Assembly: GCF_001578885.1 (NCBI RefSeq)
Contig: NZ_KQ969495.1
Span: 339,527-403,526, forward strand
Direction of reading: 5' to 3'
From: Streptococcus sp. DD12
Lineage (GTDB): Bacteria; Bacillota; Bacilli; Lactobacillales; Streptococcaceae
Length of the DNA stretch: 64,000 nt
The notes under the pieces are model-generated. The model had not been told where the DNA came from. It saw only the letters and a list, made by a program, of their open reading frames with translations, and searched no databases. Below are positions 27,557 to 35,829 of the stretch, one piece after another (positions within the stretch are counted from its first letter, which is position 1; every line of letters begins with the position of its first letter). Both the position numbers and the translations under genes were made by a program.

Positions 27557-30500
27557 TGGTCGTTTTTTGACAGACCAAGAAATTGAAAAGTTGCAAATTC
27601 AAGAAGCCCAATCGGATCTTTCTCAAAAACGAACACCCGAACAGATCGCAGCCATCTATCGCCACGGGACTAACATTCTGGTGTCAGCCTCGGCCGGTTC
27701 AGGGAAAACCTTCGTCATGGTTGAGCGCATTATTGACATGATTTGTCGGGGAGTCGGTATCGACCGCCTCTTTATCTCCACCTTCACGGTTAAGGCAGCC
27801 CGTGAACTCAAAGAACGCTTGGAAAAGAAATTAGGTCAGGTCATCAGTCAGACCCAAGACCAGGACCTGCGAAGTTTTCTGGCCCAACAAGCTAACCTGA
27901 TACAGACGGCAGATATTGGTACCATGGATGCCTTTACCAAACAGTTTGTTAACCGCTACGGTTACACCATTGGTATCGCGCCACATTTTCGTATTTTAGA
28001 AGCCAGCAGTGAGCGAGAATTACTCAAACAAGGGGCTTTTGAGAAGACCTTTGACCGCTATATGGCGGCAGAAGATAAGGAAGATTTTCTGCGCTTGGTT
28101 AACAATTTTTCGACCAATCGCAAGGATGCCACAAATTTCCGCCAACAGGTATTTGCCATCTATGACTTTAGCCAGTCAACAGCCTCCCCAAAGACTTGGT
28201 TGGCCCAGCATTTTTTGAAAGGTGCTGAGGATGAAGAGGCTCAGGAAGCCTACCTGCAGAACCATGTGGAAGAGGCTCGGTCAACGGTGATAGAGGCGCG
28301 TGAATTTTTTAGACATCATCTCGAAGAAGCGACTGCTTTATATGCTAGTGACAAAAAACCAGTGGCTTACTTGGCCAATGTTTCAGACCTTGTCAGCTTA
28401 TTAGAGCCGATTACCCCTTTCACAGATGCCACTACGCTTGCCCAAGTTATTGACAGGGTTTATACCTTAGGCAAGTCAGAGAGAGGGAAGGCGTTAACCA
28501 ACCAGAAAAGGCCCAAAGATCCTGAACTTAAGTTTTTTAAAGAAAGTTATAACAGTGAAAAAAACCAATGGATGGCCAAATTAGGAGAGGCTAAGCAGAA
28601 TTTTTTCACGTTTTCGGTGATTAAAACTTACCAAAAAGAAGCTCTTCCCCTGCTGAAAGTCCTTCAAGGTTTTGTCCAAGATTTTTCTAAGGCTTATTTA
28701 GCGCAAAAGCGTCAAGAAGGCGCCTTTGACTTTTCAGACATTAGTCACTTTGCCATTCAAATTTTAGAAGAGCATCCCGAAATTCGCCAACTGTATCAAG
28801 AGCGCTATGTCGAGGTCATGGTCGATGAGTATCAGGATAATAACCATACGCAAGAAAAAATGCTGGAGCTGTTATCAAATGGCCACAATCGGTTTATGGT
28901 TGGTGATATCAAGCAGTCTATCTACCGTTTTCGACAAGCGGATCCGCAAATTTTCAACCAAACCTTCAAACGTTTCCAAGAAGACCCCGAAGAAGGTTGC
29001 CTGATTGTCTTGAAAGAAAATTTCCGAAGTCAAAAAGAGGTGTTAGACAGTACCAACGACCTATTTTGCCACCTTATGGACGAAAGAATTGGTGATGTCG
29101 CCTATAAAGGGGGACACGAGCTGGTTGCGGGCAGTCCCGAGCAAAAAATGGAACAAGTCGAAAACCGAACCAAGGTATTGGTTTATGACGATTCAAGCGA
29201 ATCGGTGCAAGAGGACTCACTGGCAAACACAACTGCCGAACCAGGGCAATTTCTGATGGTTGCCAAGGAAATCATGCGCCTGCACAAGGAAGAGGGAGTT
29301 GCCTTTTCAGAGATTACCTTACTGGTTCCAACACGTTCGAGCAATGAAAGTATTAGTCGAACCTTTGATCGATTAGGCATTCCTCTGGTCACTGATAGCG
29401 GGTCAGGTAGCTACTTAGAGTCTGTCGAAGTCATGGTTATGCTAGATACCTTACGAGCGATTGATAATCCCTTGCAAGACTATGCACTGGTTGCCTTGCT
29501 TAAATCAGCCATGTTTGCTTTCGATGAAGACCAGTTGGCTAGGATTGCCCTTCAAGGAGATAAAAAGGACGGCGGGCGTTTTTATGTTAAATTGCAAAGG
29601 GCGCTTCAAGGTCGCGGCCACCAGCAACAGCTGATTACCCAAGCGCTCAAAGAGAAACTGCAGACCTTTGAGCAGACTTTTCAAAAATGGCGGAGCTATA
29701 CCTTAAATCACAGTCTCTATGAGTTGATTTGGACCATTTACAACGATCGGTTTTATTTTGACACAGTCTTAAGTCTTCCCAACTACGCGCAAAGGCAAGC
29801 CAACCTTAGTGCCCTTGCTCAACGGGCCCAACAATATGAAAATTCAGGATTTAAGGGACTGCCTCGTTTTATCAGCATGATTGATAAGGTGATTGCCAAT
29901 CAAAACGACTTGGACGTTGTAACGGTTACCCCACCTGAGAATGCCGTGACCTTGATGACTATCCATAGCAGTAAAGGTTTAGAGTTTCCTTATGTCTTTG
30001 TGCTCAATACGGAAAAACGGTTTAATCAAACCGACCAAAAGAGTGCTCTGGTGCTCAATCGTGACCAGGGCATTGGGATTAAATATACAGCTGACCTCAA
30101 GTCTGAGTTCCCAGATAGCCCTCTGGTGAGTGTCCCTGTCGAGATAATGACGCTACCTTATCGCATGTTTCAAGAAGAAGAAAAATTGGCCTACTTGTCT
30201 GAGCAGATGCGGTTGCTTTATGTGGCCATGACCCGGGCTGAAAAACGCCTCTATCTGGTCGGTAAAGGCAGTAAAGATAAGTTGCAGGAGCCAATTGAAG
30301 CCAAAGCAGAAGCAGGCGTCTTGCCACTCGATTTGCGTCAAACGAGCCAGAATTTTCAGTCTTGGATACTTGCTGTGGCCACTGTTTTTGCTAGTCAGGG
30401 CTTGGCCTTTGACCTGACATTTGTCACCGATGAAGACTTAGTTGGTCTAAGTCCATTAAAAGAACCGGCAGCGTTTGTCGTGAAAGATTCTCTTTCTAAC

Positions 30501-31223
30501 AATCGCCAATCAGATGACATTTCGCAAGCCCTCAAACGGCTTGATGCGGTCGAAAAACACAATCAGACCTATCAAGCTGCCATCGAACTTCCTTCTGTGC
30601 GAACGCCCAGTCAGGTCAAAAAGTATTATGAACCGATTATGGAAACCGATGGTGTCGTGTTAGATGCTATTCAGCCCCAAAAAGCTCAAGAAAAACTCCG
30701 TTTTAGCCTACCAGAGCTGTCCTCCAGCCAGCAGGCGACTCCAGCAGCAGTCGGTTCTGCCACGCACGAATTGATGCAACGGGTGAGGTTGTCTTCACAA
30801 GTGACCTTGTTTAATGTGCAAGAAGCACTAGAGCGCGTGGATGCGCCACAAGTCGTCAAAGATAAGGTTCGAATCGATATGATTGCTAACTTTTTTGAAC
30901 AAACCCCTCTGGGGCAACTTATTCAAGAACAGTATCAACACATACACCGTGAAGCGCCCTTTGCCATGTTGGCAACAGATCCTGTTTCTACCGAGCAATA
31001 TGTGGTGCGGGGGATTGTCGATGGCTATCTGGTTTTAGAGGACCGTCTGATTCTTTTTGATTATAAAACCGACCGTTATAGCGACCCACAAGAAATAGCT
31101 GAGCGCTACAGAGGTCAGATGGCTCTCTACAGTGAGGCCCTGCAACGGTCATATGAAAACAAACCTGTGGAATCTTATTTGATTTTATTAGGTGGAGACC
31201 AAATTAGGGTGATTCAAACCTAA
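27549..31223 (+). CDS. rexA: ATP-dependent helicase/nuclease subunit A (RexA/AddA)
   Basis: UvrD-type helicase with a RecB-family nuclease, the motor of RexAB. The 1224-residue protein has Walker A VSASAGSGKTFVMVERI (about 51-65), Walker B VMVDEYQDNN, FMVGDIKQSIYRFRQADP, TIHSSKGLEFPYVFV, LLYVAMTRAEKRLYLVG, and a C-terminal nuclease motif VRGIVDGYLVLEDRLILFDYKTD. The start inside rexB implies a two-gene operon. Confidence 0.95.
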   Translation: MTNGRFLTDQEIEKLQIQEAQSDLSQKRTPEQIAAIYRHGTNILVSASAGSGKTFVMVERIIDMICRGVGIDRLFISTFTVKAARELKERLEKKLGQVISQTQDQDLRSFLAQQANLIQTADIGTMDAFTKQFVNRYGYTIGIAPHFRILEASSERELLKQGAFEKTFDRYMAAEDKEDFLRLVNNFSTNRKDATNFRQQVFAIYDFSQSTASPKTWLAQHFLKGAEDEEAQEAYLQNHVEEARSTVIEAREFFRHHLEEATALYASDKKPVAYLANVSDLVSLLEPITPFTDATTLAQVIDRVYTLGKSERGKALTNQKRPKDPELKFFKESYNSEKNQWMAKLGEAKQNFFTFSVIKTYQKEALPLLKVLQGFVQDFSKAYLAQKRQEGAFDFSDISHFAIQILEEHPEIRQLYQERYVEVMVDEYQDNNHTQEKMLELLSNGHNRFMVGDIKQSIYRFRQADPQIFNQTFKRFQEDPEEGCLIVLKENFRSQKEVLDSTNDLFCHLMDERIGDVAYKGGHELVAGSPEQKMEQVENRTKVLVYDDSSESVQEDSLANTTAEPGQFLMVAKEIMRLHKEEGVAFSEITLLVPTRSSNESISRTFDRLGIPLVTDSGSGSYLESVEVMVMLDTLRAIDNPLQDYALVALLKSAMFAFDEDQLARIALQGDKKDGGRFYVKLQRALQGRGHQQQLITQALKEKLQTFEQTFQKWRSYTLNHSLYELIWTIYNDRFYFDTVLSLPNYAQRQANLSALAQRAQQYENSGFKGLPRFISMIDKVIANQNDLDVVTVTPPENAVTLMTIHSSKGLEFPYVFVLNTEKRFNQTDQKSALVLNRDQGIGIKYTADLKSEFPDSPLVSVPVEIMTLPYRMFQEEEKLAYLSEQMRLLYVAMTRAEKRLYLVGKGSKDKLQEPIEAKAEAGVLPLDLRQTSQNFQSWILAVATVFASQGLAFDLTFVTDEDLVGLSPLKEPAAFVVKDSLSNNRQSDDISQALKRLDAVEKHNQTYQAAIELPSVRTPSQVKKYYEPIMETDGVVLDAIQPQKAQEKLRFSLPELSSSQQATPAAVGSATHELMQRVRLSSQVTLFNVQEALERVDAPQVVKDKVRIDMIANFFEQTPLGQLIQEQYQHIHREAPFAMLATDPVSTEQYVVRGIVDGYLVLEDRLILFDYKTDRYSDPQEIAERYRGQMALYSEALQRSYENKPVESYLILLGGDQIRVIQT

Positions 31224-31305
31224 AGCAATCGCCATTCTGAGATAGGAGCCCTCTCTAAAAGTCCCTTGCCTTCTAGCGACTTTTTAACAAATCTTTTAGG
31301 CAAAT

Positions 31306-31334
31306 AAAAAAACTGGTGTCAGCACCAGTTTTTT
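31306..31334. terminator. Bidirectional terminator between rexA and the DUF3042 gene
   Basis: AAAAAACTGGTG, TCAG, CACCAGTTTTTT: flanked by A and T runs, so it can end both convergent transcripts. Confidence 0.85.
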
Positions 31335-31340
31335 ATTTTT

Positions 31341-31517
31341 TTAGCGAGCCACGCGACGGCGAGCCGCTTTTTTACGGTTTTCTTCAATGAAGGCTGCTTT
31401 TTTTTCTTCAGGTTCAATGAATTTCTTTTGAATGGTGTAAACAGCACCAGCTACCAAAGCAGCTGAGCCAGCGACACCTGTTGCCAAACCTTTGATAAAT
31501 CCATGTTTTTTTGCCAT
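31341..31517 (-). CDS. DUF3042 family small protein
   Basis: A 58-residue protein: [18 protein letters not shown], one glycine/alanine-rich membrane-like segment (about 8-26), then a long charged helix rich in Lys, Glu and Arg ([20 protein letters not shown]). This is the DUF3042 pattern found across lactic acid bacteria; function unknown. The start at 31517 has an AAGGAG ribosome site. It is divergent from miaA with overlapping promoters. Confidence 0.8.
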   Translation of the reverse strand: MAKKHGFIKGLATGVAGSAALVAGAVYTIQKKFIEPEEKKAAFIEENRKKAARRRVAR

Positions 31518-31538
31518 AATGAGGTCTCCTTTTTTATA

Positions 31539-31557
31539 TGGTATAATAAACATTATA
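31539..31557. promoter_or_regulatory. Overlapping divergent promoters of miaA and the DUF3042 gene
   Basis: Plus strand: extended -10 TGGTATAAT (31539-31547), about 40 bases before miaA. Minus strand: TATAAT at 31557-31552, before the DUF3042 gene. The two -10 boxes are only 4 bases apart, so the promoters probably compete. Confidence 0.55.
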
Positions 31558-31587
31558 GCAAAATCAATTACGCTTTCAAGGAAAAAT

Positions 31588-32481
31588 ATGAACACACCAC
31601 TAATTGTTATTGTTGGACCCACTGCGGTGGGAAAAACCGCACTAGGGATTGCCCTGGCCCAGGCTTTTGATGGCGAGATTATCTCTGGAGATAGTCAGCA
31701 GATTTATACCGAATTAGCGATTGGGACTGCCAAGGCCACCCCCAAAGAACAAGCACAAGCCAAGCACCATTTGATTGACAGACGACATGTTTGGGAGACT
31801 TATTCGGTTTATGACTTTGTCAGTGAAGCCAAGGCTGCGATTGAAGCCATCTGTCAGAAAGGTAAATTGCCTATTCTAGTGGGAGGCACGGGTCTCTATA
31901 TCCAGAGTCTATTGGAAGGCTATCATCTGGGTGGTGAGGTTGACCAAAAGCAAGTATTGGCCTATCGCAGTGAGTTAGAGCAGTTATCAGATGAAGTGCT
32001 TGCGCAAAAAGTTTCAACTGCGGGTATAAGCATCAAAGAACCGAATCGGCGTCGTTACATTCGGGCTTTGGAGTTGGCTCAATTTGCGGTTCATCAACAA
32101 AATTCGAGACCAGATTACCAGCCACTCATACTTGGTTTAACAACCGATCGGGAGCAACTCTATCAACGGATCAACCAACGGGTGGACGCCATGATGGATG
32201 CGGGACTTTTGGCGGAGGCGCGTTGGCTTTACGACAACTTCCCTGATGCCCAAGCAGCACGAGCTATCGGTTATAAGGAGCTTTTTCCTTATCTGAAGGG
32301 TCAAGTTTCCTTGCAGGAAGCCACAGATTTACTCAAGCGCAACAGCCGCCGTTTTGCCAAACGCCAACTGACTTGGTTTCGTAACCGAATGGCAGTTGAT
32401 TTTTATGATATTCAAGCTGATGGTTGGCAAGAAGCTCTTTTTAGTGAGGTTTCTGATTTTCTCTTGTCAAGAGATAGTTGA
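31588..32481 (+). CDS. miaA: tRNA dimethylallyltransferase
   Basis: Adds a dimethylallyl group to A37 of tRNAs that read codons starting with U, using dimethylallyl diphosphate from the mevalonate route. The 297-residue product starts [20 protein letters not shown] (P-loop), followed by [36 protein letters not shown] and [15 protein letters not shown], and late [13 protein letters not shown] and [15 protein letters not shown] 31588 has an AAGGAAAAA ribosome site; an upstream in-frame extension to 31492 runs antisense through the DUF3042 gene and is rejected. Confidence 0.95.
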   Translation: MNTPLIVIVGPTAVGKTALGIALAQAFDGEIISGDSQQIYTELAIGTAKATPKEQAQAKHHLIDRRHVWETYSVYDFVSEAKAAIEAICQKGKLPILVGGTGLYIQSLLEGYHLGGEVDQKQVLAYRSELEQLSDEVLAQKVSTAGISIKEPNRRRYIRALELAQFAVHQQNSRPDYQPLILGLTTDREQLYQRINQRVDAMMDAGLLAEARWLYDNFPDAQAARAIGYKELFPYLKGQVSLQEATDLLKRNSRRFAKRQLTWFRNRMAVDFYDIQADGWQEALFSEVSDFLLSRDS

Positions 32482-32492
32482 TATGGTATACT
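32464..32492 (+). promoter_or_regulatory. Promoter of rplU-prp-rpmA, inside the end of miaA
   Basis: -35 TTGTCA (32464-32469), 17-base spacer, extended -10 TGGTATACT (32484-32492). The -35 is inside the last codons of miaA. Confidence 0.75.
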
Positions 32493-32498
32493 ATGTGA

Positions 32499-32619
32499 GT
32501 TGACTTATGCACATTCTGGTGCAACCGCACGACCATCGTTTCTAAGTAGCGCAAGCTCACGATGCTAGGCGAGTCTTCACTGAGGATTTTCCTCACATTA
32601 TTTTTTCAGGAGGTGCATC
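32499..32619 (+). promoter_or_regulatory. L21 leader (ribosomal protein autoregulatory leader)
   Basis: The 120-base untranslated leader before rplU sits where Firmicutes carry the structured L21 leader. It has a hairpin TGCACATTCTGGTGCA near 32509-32524 and an ATCGT...ACGAT pairing further on. Such leaders are thought to let a ribosomal protein repress its own operon. The ligand is not shown by the sequence. Confidence 0.7.
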
Positions 32620-32934
32620 ATGAGCACATATGCAATCATCAAAACTGGTGGTAAACAAGTTAAAGTTGAAGTTGAGCAAGCCATCTATGTCGAAAAGATT
32701 GACGTTGAAGCTGGTTCAGAAGTTACATTTGATCAAGTTGTCTTGGTCGGTGGCGACAAAACTGTTGTAGGTAAACCACTTGTTGAAGGCGCAACTGTTG
32801 TTGGAACTGTTGAAAAACAAGGAAAACAAAAGAAGGTTGTGACTTACAAGTACAAACCTAAAAAAGGTAGCCACCGTAAACAAGGTCACCGTCAACCTTA
32901 CACGAAGGTTGTTATTAAAGCCATCAACGCTTAA
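32620..32934 (+). CDS. rplU: 50S ribosomal protein L21 (bL21)
   Basis: A 104-residue basic protein starting [18 protein letters not shown], the bL21 signature, and ending [17 protein letters not shown]. It has an AGGAGGTGCATC ribosome site. It is first in the rplU-prp-rpmA operon, the standard order in Firmicutes. Confidence 0.98.
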   Translation: MSTYAIIKTGGKQVKVEVEQAIYVEKIDVEAGSEVTFDQVVLVGGDKTVVGKPLVEGATVVGTVEKQGKQKKVVTYKYKPKKGSHRKQGHRQPYTKVVIKAINA

Positions 32935-32939
32935 GGCAC

Positions 32940-33269
32940 ATGATTACAGCACAATTTAAGCGTCAGGCGAGTGGCCAACTTGTTTCAGCGCAGTTAACTG
33001 GTCATGCTGACAGTGGTCCCTATGGCCAAGACATCGTTTGTGCTGCAACGAGTAGCTTAGCTTTGAACACGGTTAATAGCTTAGAACTATTGACGCCTGT
33101 CAATTTTGACTTTGCCATTAACGAAGATGAAGGAGGCTTTATTCAAGTTTCCTTGGCTGATACTCAGGAAGAAAAAAGCCAACTCTTGATGGAGGCATTT
33201 CTTCTGGGGATGACTAATTTAGCTGACAATGCTTCAGATTTTGTCAGTTGCCAGGTCATTACAGACTGA
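32940..33269 (+). CDS. prp: Ribosomal-processing cysteine protease Prp
   Basis: Cleaves the N-terminal extension of ribosomal protein L27, made by the next gene. The 109-residue protein has the catalytic pair at the usual places: His22 in LTGHADSG and Cys34 in [18 protein letters not shown]. It lies 5 bases after rplU and 17 bases before rpmA. Presence of the extended L27 in the same operon supports the assignment. Confidence 0.94.
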   Translation: MITAQFKRQASGQLVSAQLTGHADSGPYGQDIVCAATSSLALNTVNSLELLTPVNFDFAINEDEGGFIQVSLADTQEEKSQLLMEAFLLGMTNLADNASDFVSCQVITD

Positions 33270-33286
33270 TAAGAGAGGACAATCAT

Positions 33287-33580
33287 ATGTTACAATTAAA
33301 TCTGACTAACTTGCAATTATTCGCCCACAAAAAAGGTGGGGGTTCTACGTCAAATGGACGTGACTCACAAGCGAAACGTCTTGGCGCAAAAGCTGCTGAC
33401 GGACAAACTGTTTCAGGCGGTTCTATCCTTTACCGTCAACGCGGAACTCATATCTACCCAGGTGCTAACGTAGGACGTGGTGGAGATGACACCCTTTTTG
33501 CAAAAGTTGAAGGTGTGGTACGTTTCGAGCGTAAAGGTCGTGACAAGAAACAAGTTTCTGTTTACCCAATTGCTAAATAA
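33287..33580 (+). CDS. rpmA: 50S ribosomal protein L27 (bL27) with cleavable N-terminal extension
   Basis: A 97-residue protein. It begins [19 protein letters not shown]; the first 13 residues form the extension removed by Prp after LQLFA, leaving [14 protein letters not shown] as the mature N-terminus that reaches the peptidyl transferase centre. The rest ([16 protein letters not shown]) is typical bL27. ATG 33287 has an AGAGGAC ribosome site. Confidence 0.97.
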   Translation: MLQLNLTNLQLFAHKKGGGSTSNGRDSQAKRLGAKAADGQTVSGGSILYRQRGTHIYPGANVGRGGDDTLFAKVEGVVRFERKGRDKKQVSVYPIAK

Positions 33581-33602
33581 TGTGGTGAAACCGCATGAAA
33601 TA

Positions 33603-33638
33603 AGGCTTTCCGAGATTATCGGAAAGCCTATTTTTTTT
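33603..33638 (+). terminator. Terminator after rpmA
   Basis: An 11-base perfect stem (AGGCTTTCCGA with TCGGAAAGCCT), 5-base loop, then A and eight T. Confidence 0.92.
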
Positions 33639-33643
33639 GTTTT

Positions 33644-33661
33644 GGTACCCACCGTGGTACC
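33644..33661. repeat. GGTACC inverted repeat at the edge of the inserted phage region
   Basis: GGTACC, CACCGT, GGTACC lies between the rpmA terminator and the integrase remnant. Phage attachment sites often sit just beyond the integrase stop, so this may be part of the old left junction. I found no matching copy at the other end, near 39440. Confidence 0.35.
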
Positions 33662-33666
33662 CATAT

Positions 33667-33812
33667 TTTAAAAACCAATGTAGGAAGCGAACTTGTTAGC
33701 CACTTCATTTTTGGCATTTTGGGGTAACGTTAGCATAGATGTCCATAGTTGTTTGGATATTCTCGTGTCCCAATCTTTCTTGGGTTTCCTTGATGGTGGT
33801 ACCAGTGAGAAG
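33667..33812 (-). pseudogene. Remnant of a phage tyrosine integrase (C-terminal end)
   Basis: Read on the minus strand, ILLTGTTIKETQERLGHEN (about 33815 to 33759) followed by IQTTMDIYANVTPK is the C-terminal end of a phage tyrosine recombinase, including the GH of the active site and the catalytic Tyr in MDIYANV. One extra base after TPK shifts the frame; in the corrected frame it continues NEVANKFASYIGF to a TAA at 33667. Upstream of about 33812 the reading changes into plus-strand head-protein sequence, so the body is deleted. It indicates a temperate phage once integrated just after rpmA. Confidence 0.8.
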
Positions 33813-34652
33813 AATGCTCAACGTTTGCTCAAGACGGAAATAGCCAGGATTAACGCTGACACGCAACTGGCCATGCTCAAGGAAAATAAGTTCACTCACA
33901 TGATATTCGTGGCCGAACCTGGTGCTTGTGATATTTGTGGGCCACTTGATGGAAAGGCTATACCGGTTTCTGAATTAGAAAAAGGTATCAACATGTACCC
34001 GATGCACCCGAATTGTCGCTGTTCTTTATACGGTCATATAGAGATGAGGTACAAGGCAGGCGGTAGCACGCTAGACCGAGAGACGACTTTGAATCAAGAT
34101 GTAGAGCAAGCTGAGGAGGTGAAGCAGACATCAGGAAACCGACAGAAACAAATTCCTCATCACGCTTATAATTCTGTGAAAGACAAGTGGCTAACAGCTG
34201 CTGATTTATCAAAGGCGAAAGTAAGCGAGCAATACTATTGGGAGCACGATGGAAACAAGTACCACATTGACGGTAGAAATGTCATTTTCAAACCTATCGA
34301 TAGAGAGATTGAGGTAGCAGAAATCCTCTCTAAGACACTTGGTAAACATGTAATTCAAGTTCCAGAAGTCCATAATCTAAATTCTTTAAAGACTCCAGAT
34401 TATCTAATTGACGAAGTCCGTTGGGATTTGAAAGAGATTGAAAAAACAGGCAAAAATAAAATTGACAATGCTATTGTAAATAAAAAAGAACAAGCAGGGT
34501 CGTTCATTATTGATGTCACTAAAACACTTATGGGTATTGATGAGATATACTCTAAAATTGATAGAATTTACTTTAACCGACACAGGGATTGGCTTGAAAA
34601 TATCATTTTGGTAAAAGATATGGAAATAATTGATATTTTTGAAAGAAAATAA
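33693..34652 (+). CDS. 5'-truncated MuF (SPP1 gp7-like) head protein with nuclease-like toxin C-terminus (toxin 1)
   Basis: The frame is open for 319 codons, but residues 1-37 are only the reverse of the integrase remnant. Real similarity begins about 33805: NAQRLLKTEIARINADTQLA, FVAEPGACDICGPLDGKAIP and MHPNCRC are the core of minor head (MuF/gp7) proteins. After a linker (111-155) comes a toxin-like domain (about 180-319): EVAEILSKTLGKHVIQVPE, KTPDYLIDEVRWDLKEIE, KKEQAGSFIIDV and IDRIYFNR. This order resembles the CdiA-CT tRNase/BECR nuclease fold. No ribosome site precedes the ATG at 33693, so it is probably not made as a complete protein. Confidence 0.7.
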   Translation: MLATSFLAFWGNVSIDVHSCLDILVSQSFLGFLDGGTSEKNAQRLLKTEIARINADTQLAMLKENKFTHMIFVAEPGACDICGPLDGKAIPVSELEKGINMYPMHPNCRCSLYGHIEMRYKAGGSTLDRETTLNQDVEQAEEVKQTSGNRQKQIPHHAYNSVKDKWLTAADLSKAKVSEQYYWEHDGNKYHIDGRNVIFKPIDREIEVAEILSKTLGKHVIQVPEVHNLNSLKTPDYLIDEVRWDLKEIEKTGKNKIDNAIVNKKEQAGSFIIDVTKTLMGIDEIYSKIDRIYFNRHRDWLENIILVKDMEIIDIFERK

Positions 34653-34766
34653 AAAAAGAGAGCACACACCCCCCACAGCTGAAGCCTTTAATGTAGGAGG
34701 TAGTAACTCTCACTGCCTAAATTATAACTCTTTCTTTAATTTTTTACAAGAAAAACAAGAGGAAAC

Positions 34767-34877
34767 ATGAATAGAGAAAAATTCAAGAAATTGGGATATA
34801 ATGAGGTTGTAGCACAGGAAAAAGCTCTTAAAGTTTTTTCTGAATTGTTCGATTTCAAATTCGGAAGGATTGATTGA
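34767..34877 (+). CDS. Small protein after toxin 1 (possible immunity fragment)
   Basis: A 36-residue frame (MNREKFKKLGYNEVVAQEKA) with a good AGAGGAAAC ribosome site, ending one base before the ATG of the next frame. Its place directly after toxin 1 suggests an immunity gene or a truncated one. I recognise no family. The 114 bases before it (34653-34766) hold a C-rich tract and no other gene. Confidence 0.4.
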   Translation: MNREKFKKLGYNEVVAQEKALKVFSELFDFKFGRID

Positions 34878-34878
34878 T

Positions 34879-35252
34879 ATGGTTAAAGAATTTAATTATA
34901 AATGGTCTGAAGCAGAAGATGACAATCTGGATGAATTGCTGAAGGAAGCTCACGAACGGAACAAAGACAGAACGATCGCTGAGATAGATGCAGAATGGAA
35001 TGACTTTGTAAAAAGTCTAAAACTTGAAACGGCTTATAGTGCTCACGAAACTGTAAAGAGAGATAACTTCATTGATCCTTACATAGGAAAATGTTATAAA
35101 GATGCAGCTGAAGTTTTTACGATGGGACTAGAAGGATTGTTTACTTCTAGTAAATTCACCAAAGGACTGGAAAATCACCATCCAATCATAAAAAAATAAC
35201 TGATGATCCTGAGTTCTTACATCTAGTAGTTGGATTACTTTTGAAAGGATAA
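34879..35252 (+). pseudogene. Frameshifted C-terminal toxin/head-protein fragment
   Basis: A frame from ATG 34879 (MVKEFNYKWSEAEDDN) reads to a TAA at 35199. The part NFIDPYIGKCYKDAAEVFTMGLEGLF (about 35067-35145) looks like the end of a phage head-protein-associated domain of the kind that ends in DPEF...GLL. Exactly that ending (DDPEFLHLVVGLLLKG) follows in another frame to 35252, so a single-base change in the seven A at 35190-35196 has broken the gene. The first 50 residues look unrelated and may be an immunity protein to which the fragment was joined. Confidence 0.45.
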
Positions 35253-35256
35253 AGTC

Positions 35257-35412
35257 ATGATAAATAATCTTGATGAGCGTTTAGAGCATGATTATATGTA
35301 CGTCAGAGGGAATATGGATTATGATACTGCTCATGCTAAAACAGATGAAACCTATAATTATGGTAAAGCTTTGACACGATATTTGGAAAGGAAAAATAAT
35401 GGTAAAATTTAA
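35257..35412 (+). CDS. C-terminal fragment of a toxin-4-type protein
   Basis: A 51-residue frame with a GAAAGGATAA ribosome site. LEHDYMYVRGNMDYDTAHAKTD then ETYNYGKALTRYL matches, position by position, the end of the toxin at 38300-38884 (MEYNFMKKGMNYNEAHKLTNQKYDYKKL). It is therefore the tail of a second member of that toxin family whose body has been lost. It overlaps the next gene, its putative immunity partner, by 14 bases. Confidence 0.5.
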   Translation: MINNLDERLEHDYMYVRGNMDYDTAHAKTDETYNYGKALTRYLERKNNGKI

Positions 35413-35626
35413 TTTGATTGAAGTTGTGAATGGTTTTTACCGTTACGAGGTCTTTCCTGAAGGCGATGTGAGTAGGAGGGAGGTTTTTGAACTTAATCCT
35501 TCTACCCGTGAGGTAAAACGAAATGTCCCCCTGAAATACGGTTTTGATTATGTGTCAAAATGTATTGTAAATCTAAATAATGAAGATGGTAGCTTGAAAG
35601 AATCAGGGCAAGTTGCTTGGTATTAA
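35399..35626 (+). CDS. Putative immunity protein for a toxin-4-type protein
   Basis: A 75-residue acidic protein (MVKFNLIEVVNGFYRYEVFP) that overlaps the toxin-4-type fragment by 14 bases. It shares plan and ending with the 80-residue protein at 38904-39146: similar N-terminus, a Y-strand-rich middle and the last residues VAWY versus FVWY. Both are followed by almost the same terminator hairpin. Two alleles each next to the same toxin type is good evidence for a toxin-immunity pair. Confidence 0.6.
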   Translation: MVKFNLIEVVNGFYRYEVFPEGDVSRREVFELNPSTREVKRNVPLKYGFDYVSKCIVNLNNEDGSLKESGQVAWY

Positions 35627-35655
35627 GCACTTAGGAACTTCTAGGTGTTTTTATT
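35622..35655 (+). terminator. Cassette terminator, copy 1
   Basis: TAAGCACTTAGGAAC...TTCTAGGTGTTTTT hairpin that begins with the stop of the immunity gene. Near-identical copies follow at 38206 and 39144, so the terminator travels with the cassettes. Confidence 0.65.
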
Positions 35656-35677
35656 ATACTTTTTTAAGGAGTAGAAT

Positions 35678-35812
35678 GTGTATCAACTTTTTAAATTGAA
35701 AAAATGGTTTATGAAAACTATTTTATGTAACCACGAATACGAATGGACGGGATTCGGGGCACATTCAATGGCAGTTTGCAAAAAATGCGGAAAGATAACT
35801 AATAAAATATAG
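35678..35812 (+). CDS. Small putative zinc-ribbon phage protein
   Basis: A 44-residue frame starting at GTG with an AAGGAG ribosome site 5 bases upstream. CNHEYEWTGFG followed by CKKCGK gives a Cys/His set that could bind zinc. Similar tiny phage proteins are common and have no known role. It lies between the immunity gene and the first chimeric repeat. Confidence 0.5.
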   Translation: MYQLFKLKKWFMKTILCNHEYEWTGFGAHSMAVCKKCGKITNKI

Positions 35813-35829
35813 ATTGTGTGGTGATTCAA

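Noticed and set aside
31492..31587. Longer N-terminus for MiaA
   Set aside because: It would be read upstream of the promoter and antisense to the DUF3042 gene; the P-loop begins right after ATG 31588.
33644..33661. GGTACC inverted repeat as a proven phage attachment site
   Set aside because: No matching copy was found near the right end of the island (39430-39480), so it is kept only as a weak candidate.
33693..33804. First 37 codons of the MuF-toxin 1 frame as real protein
   Set aside because: They are the reverse complement of the integrase remnant, have no ribosome site, and do not resemble head proteins.
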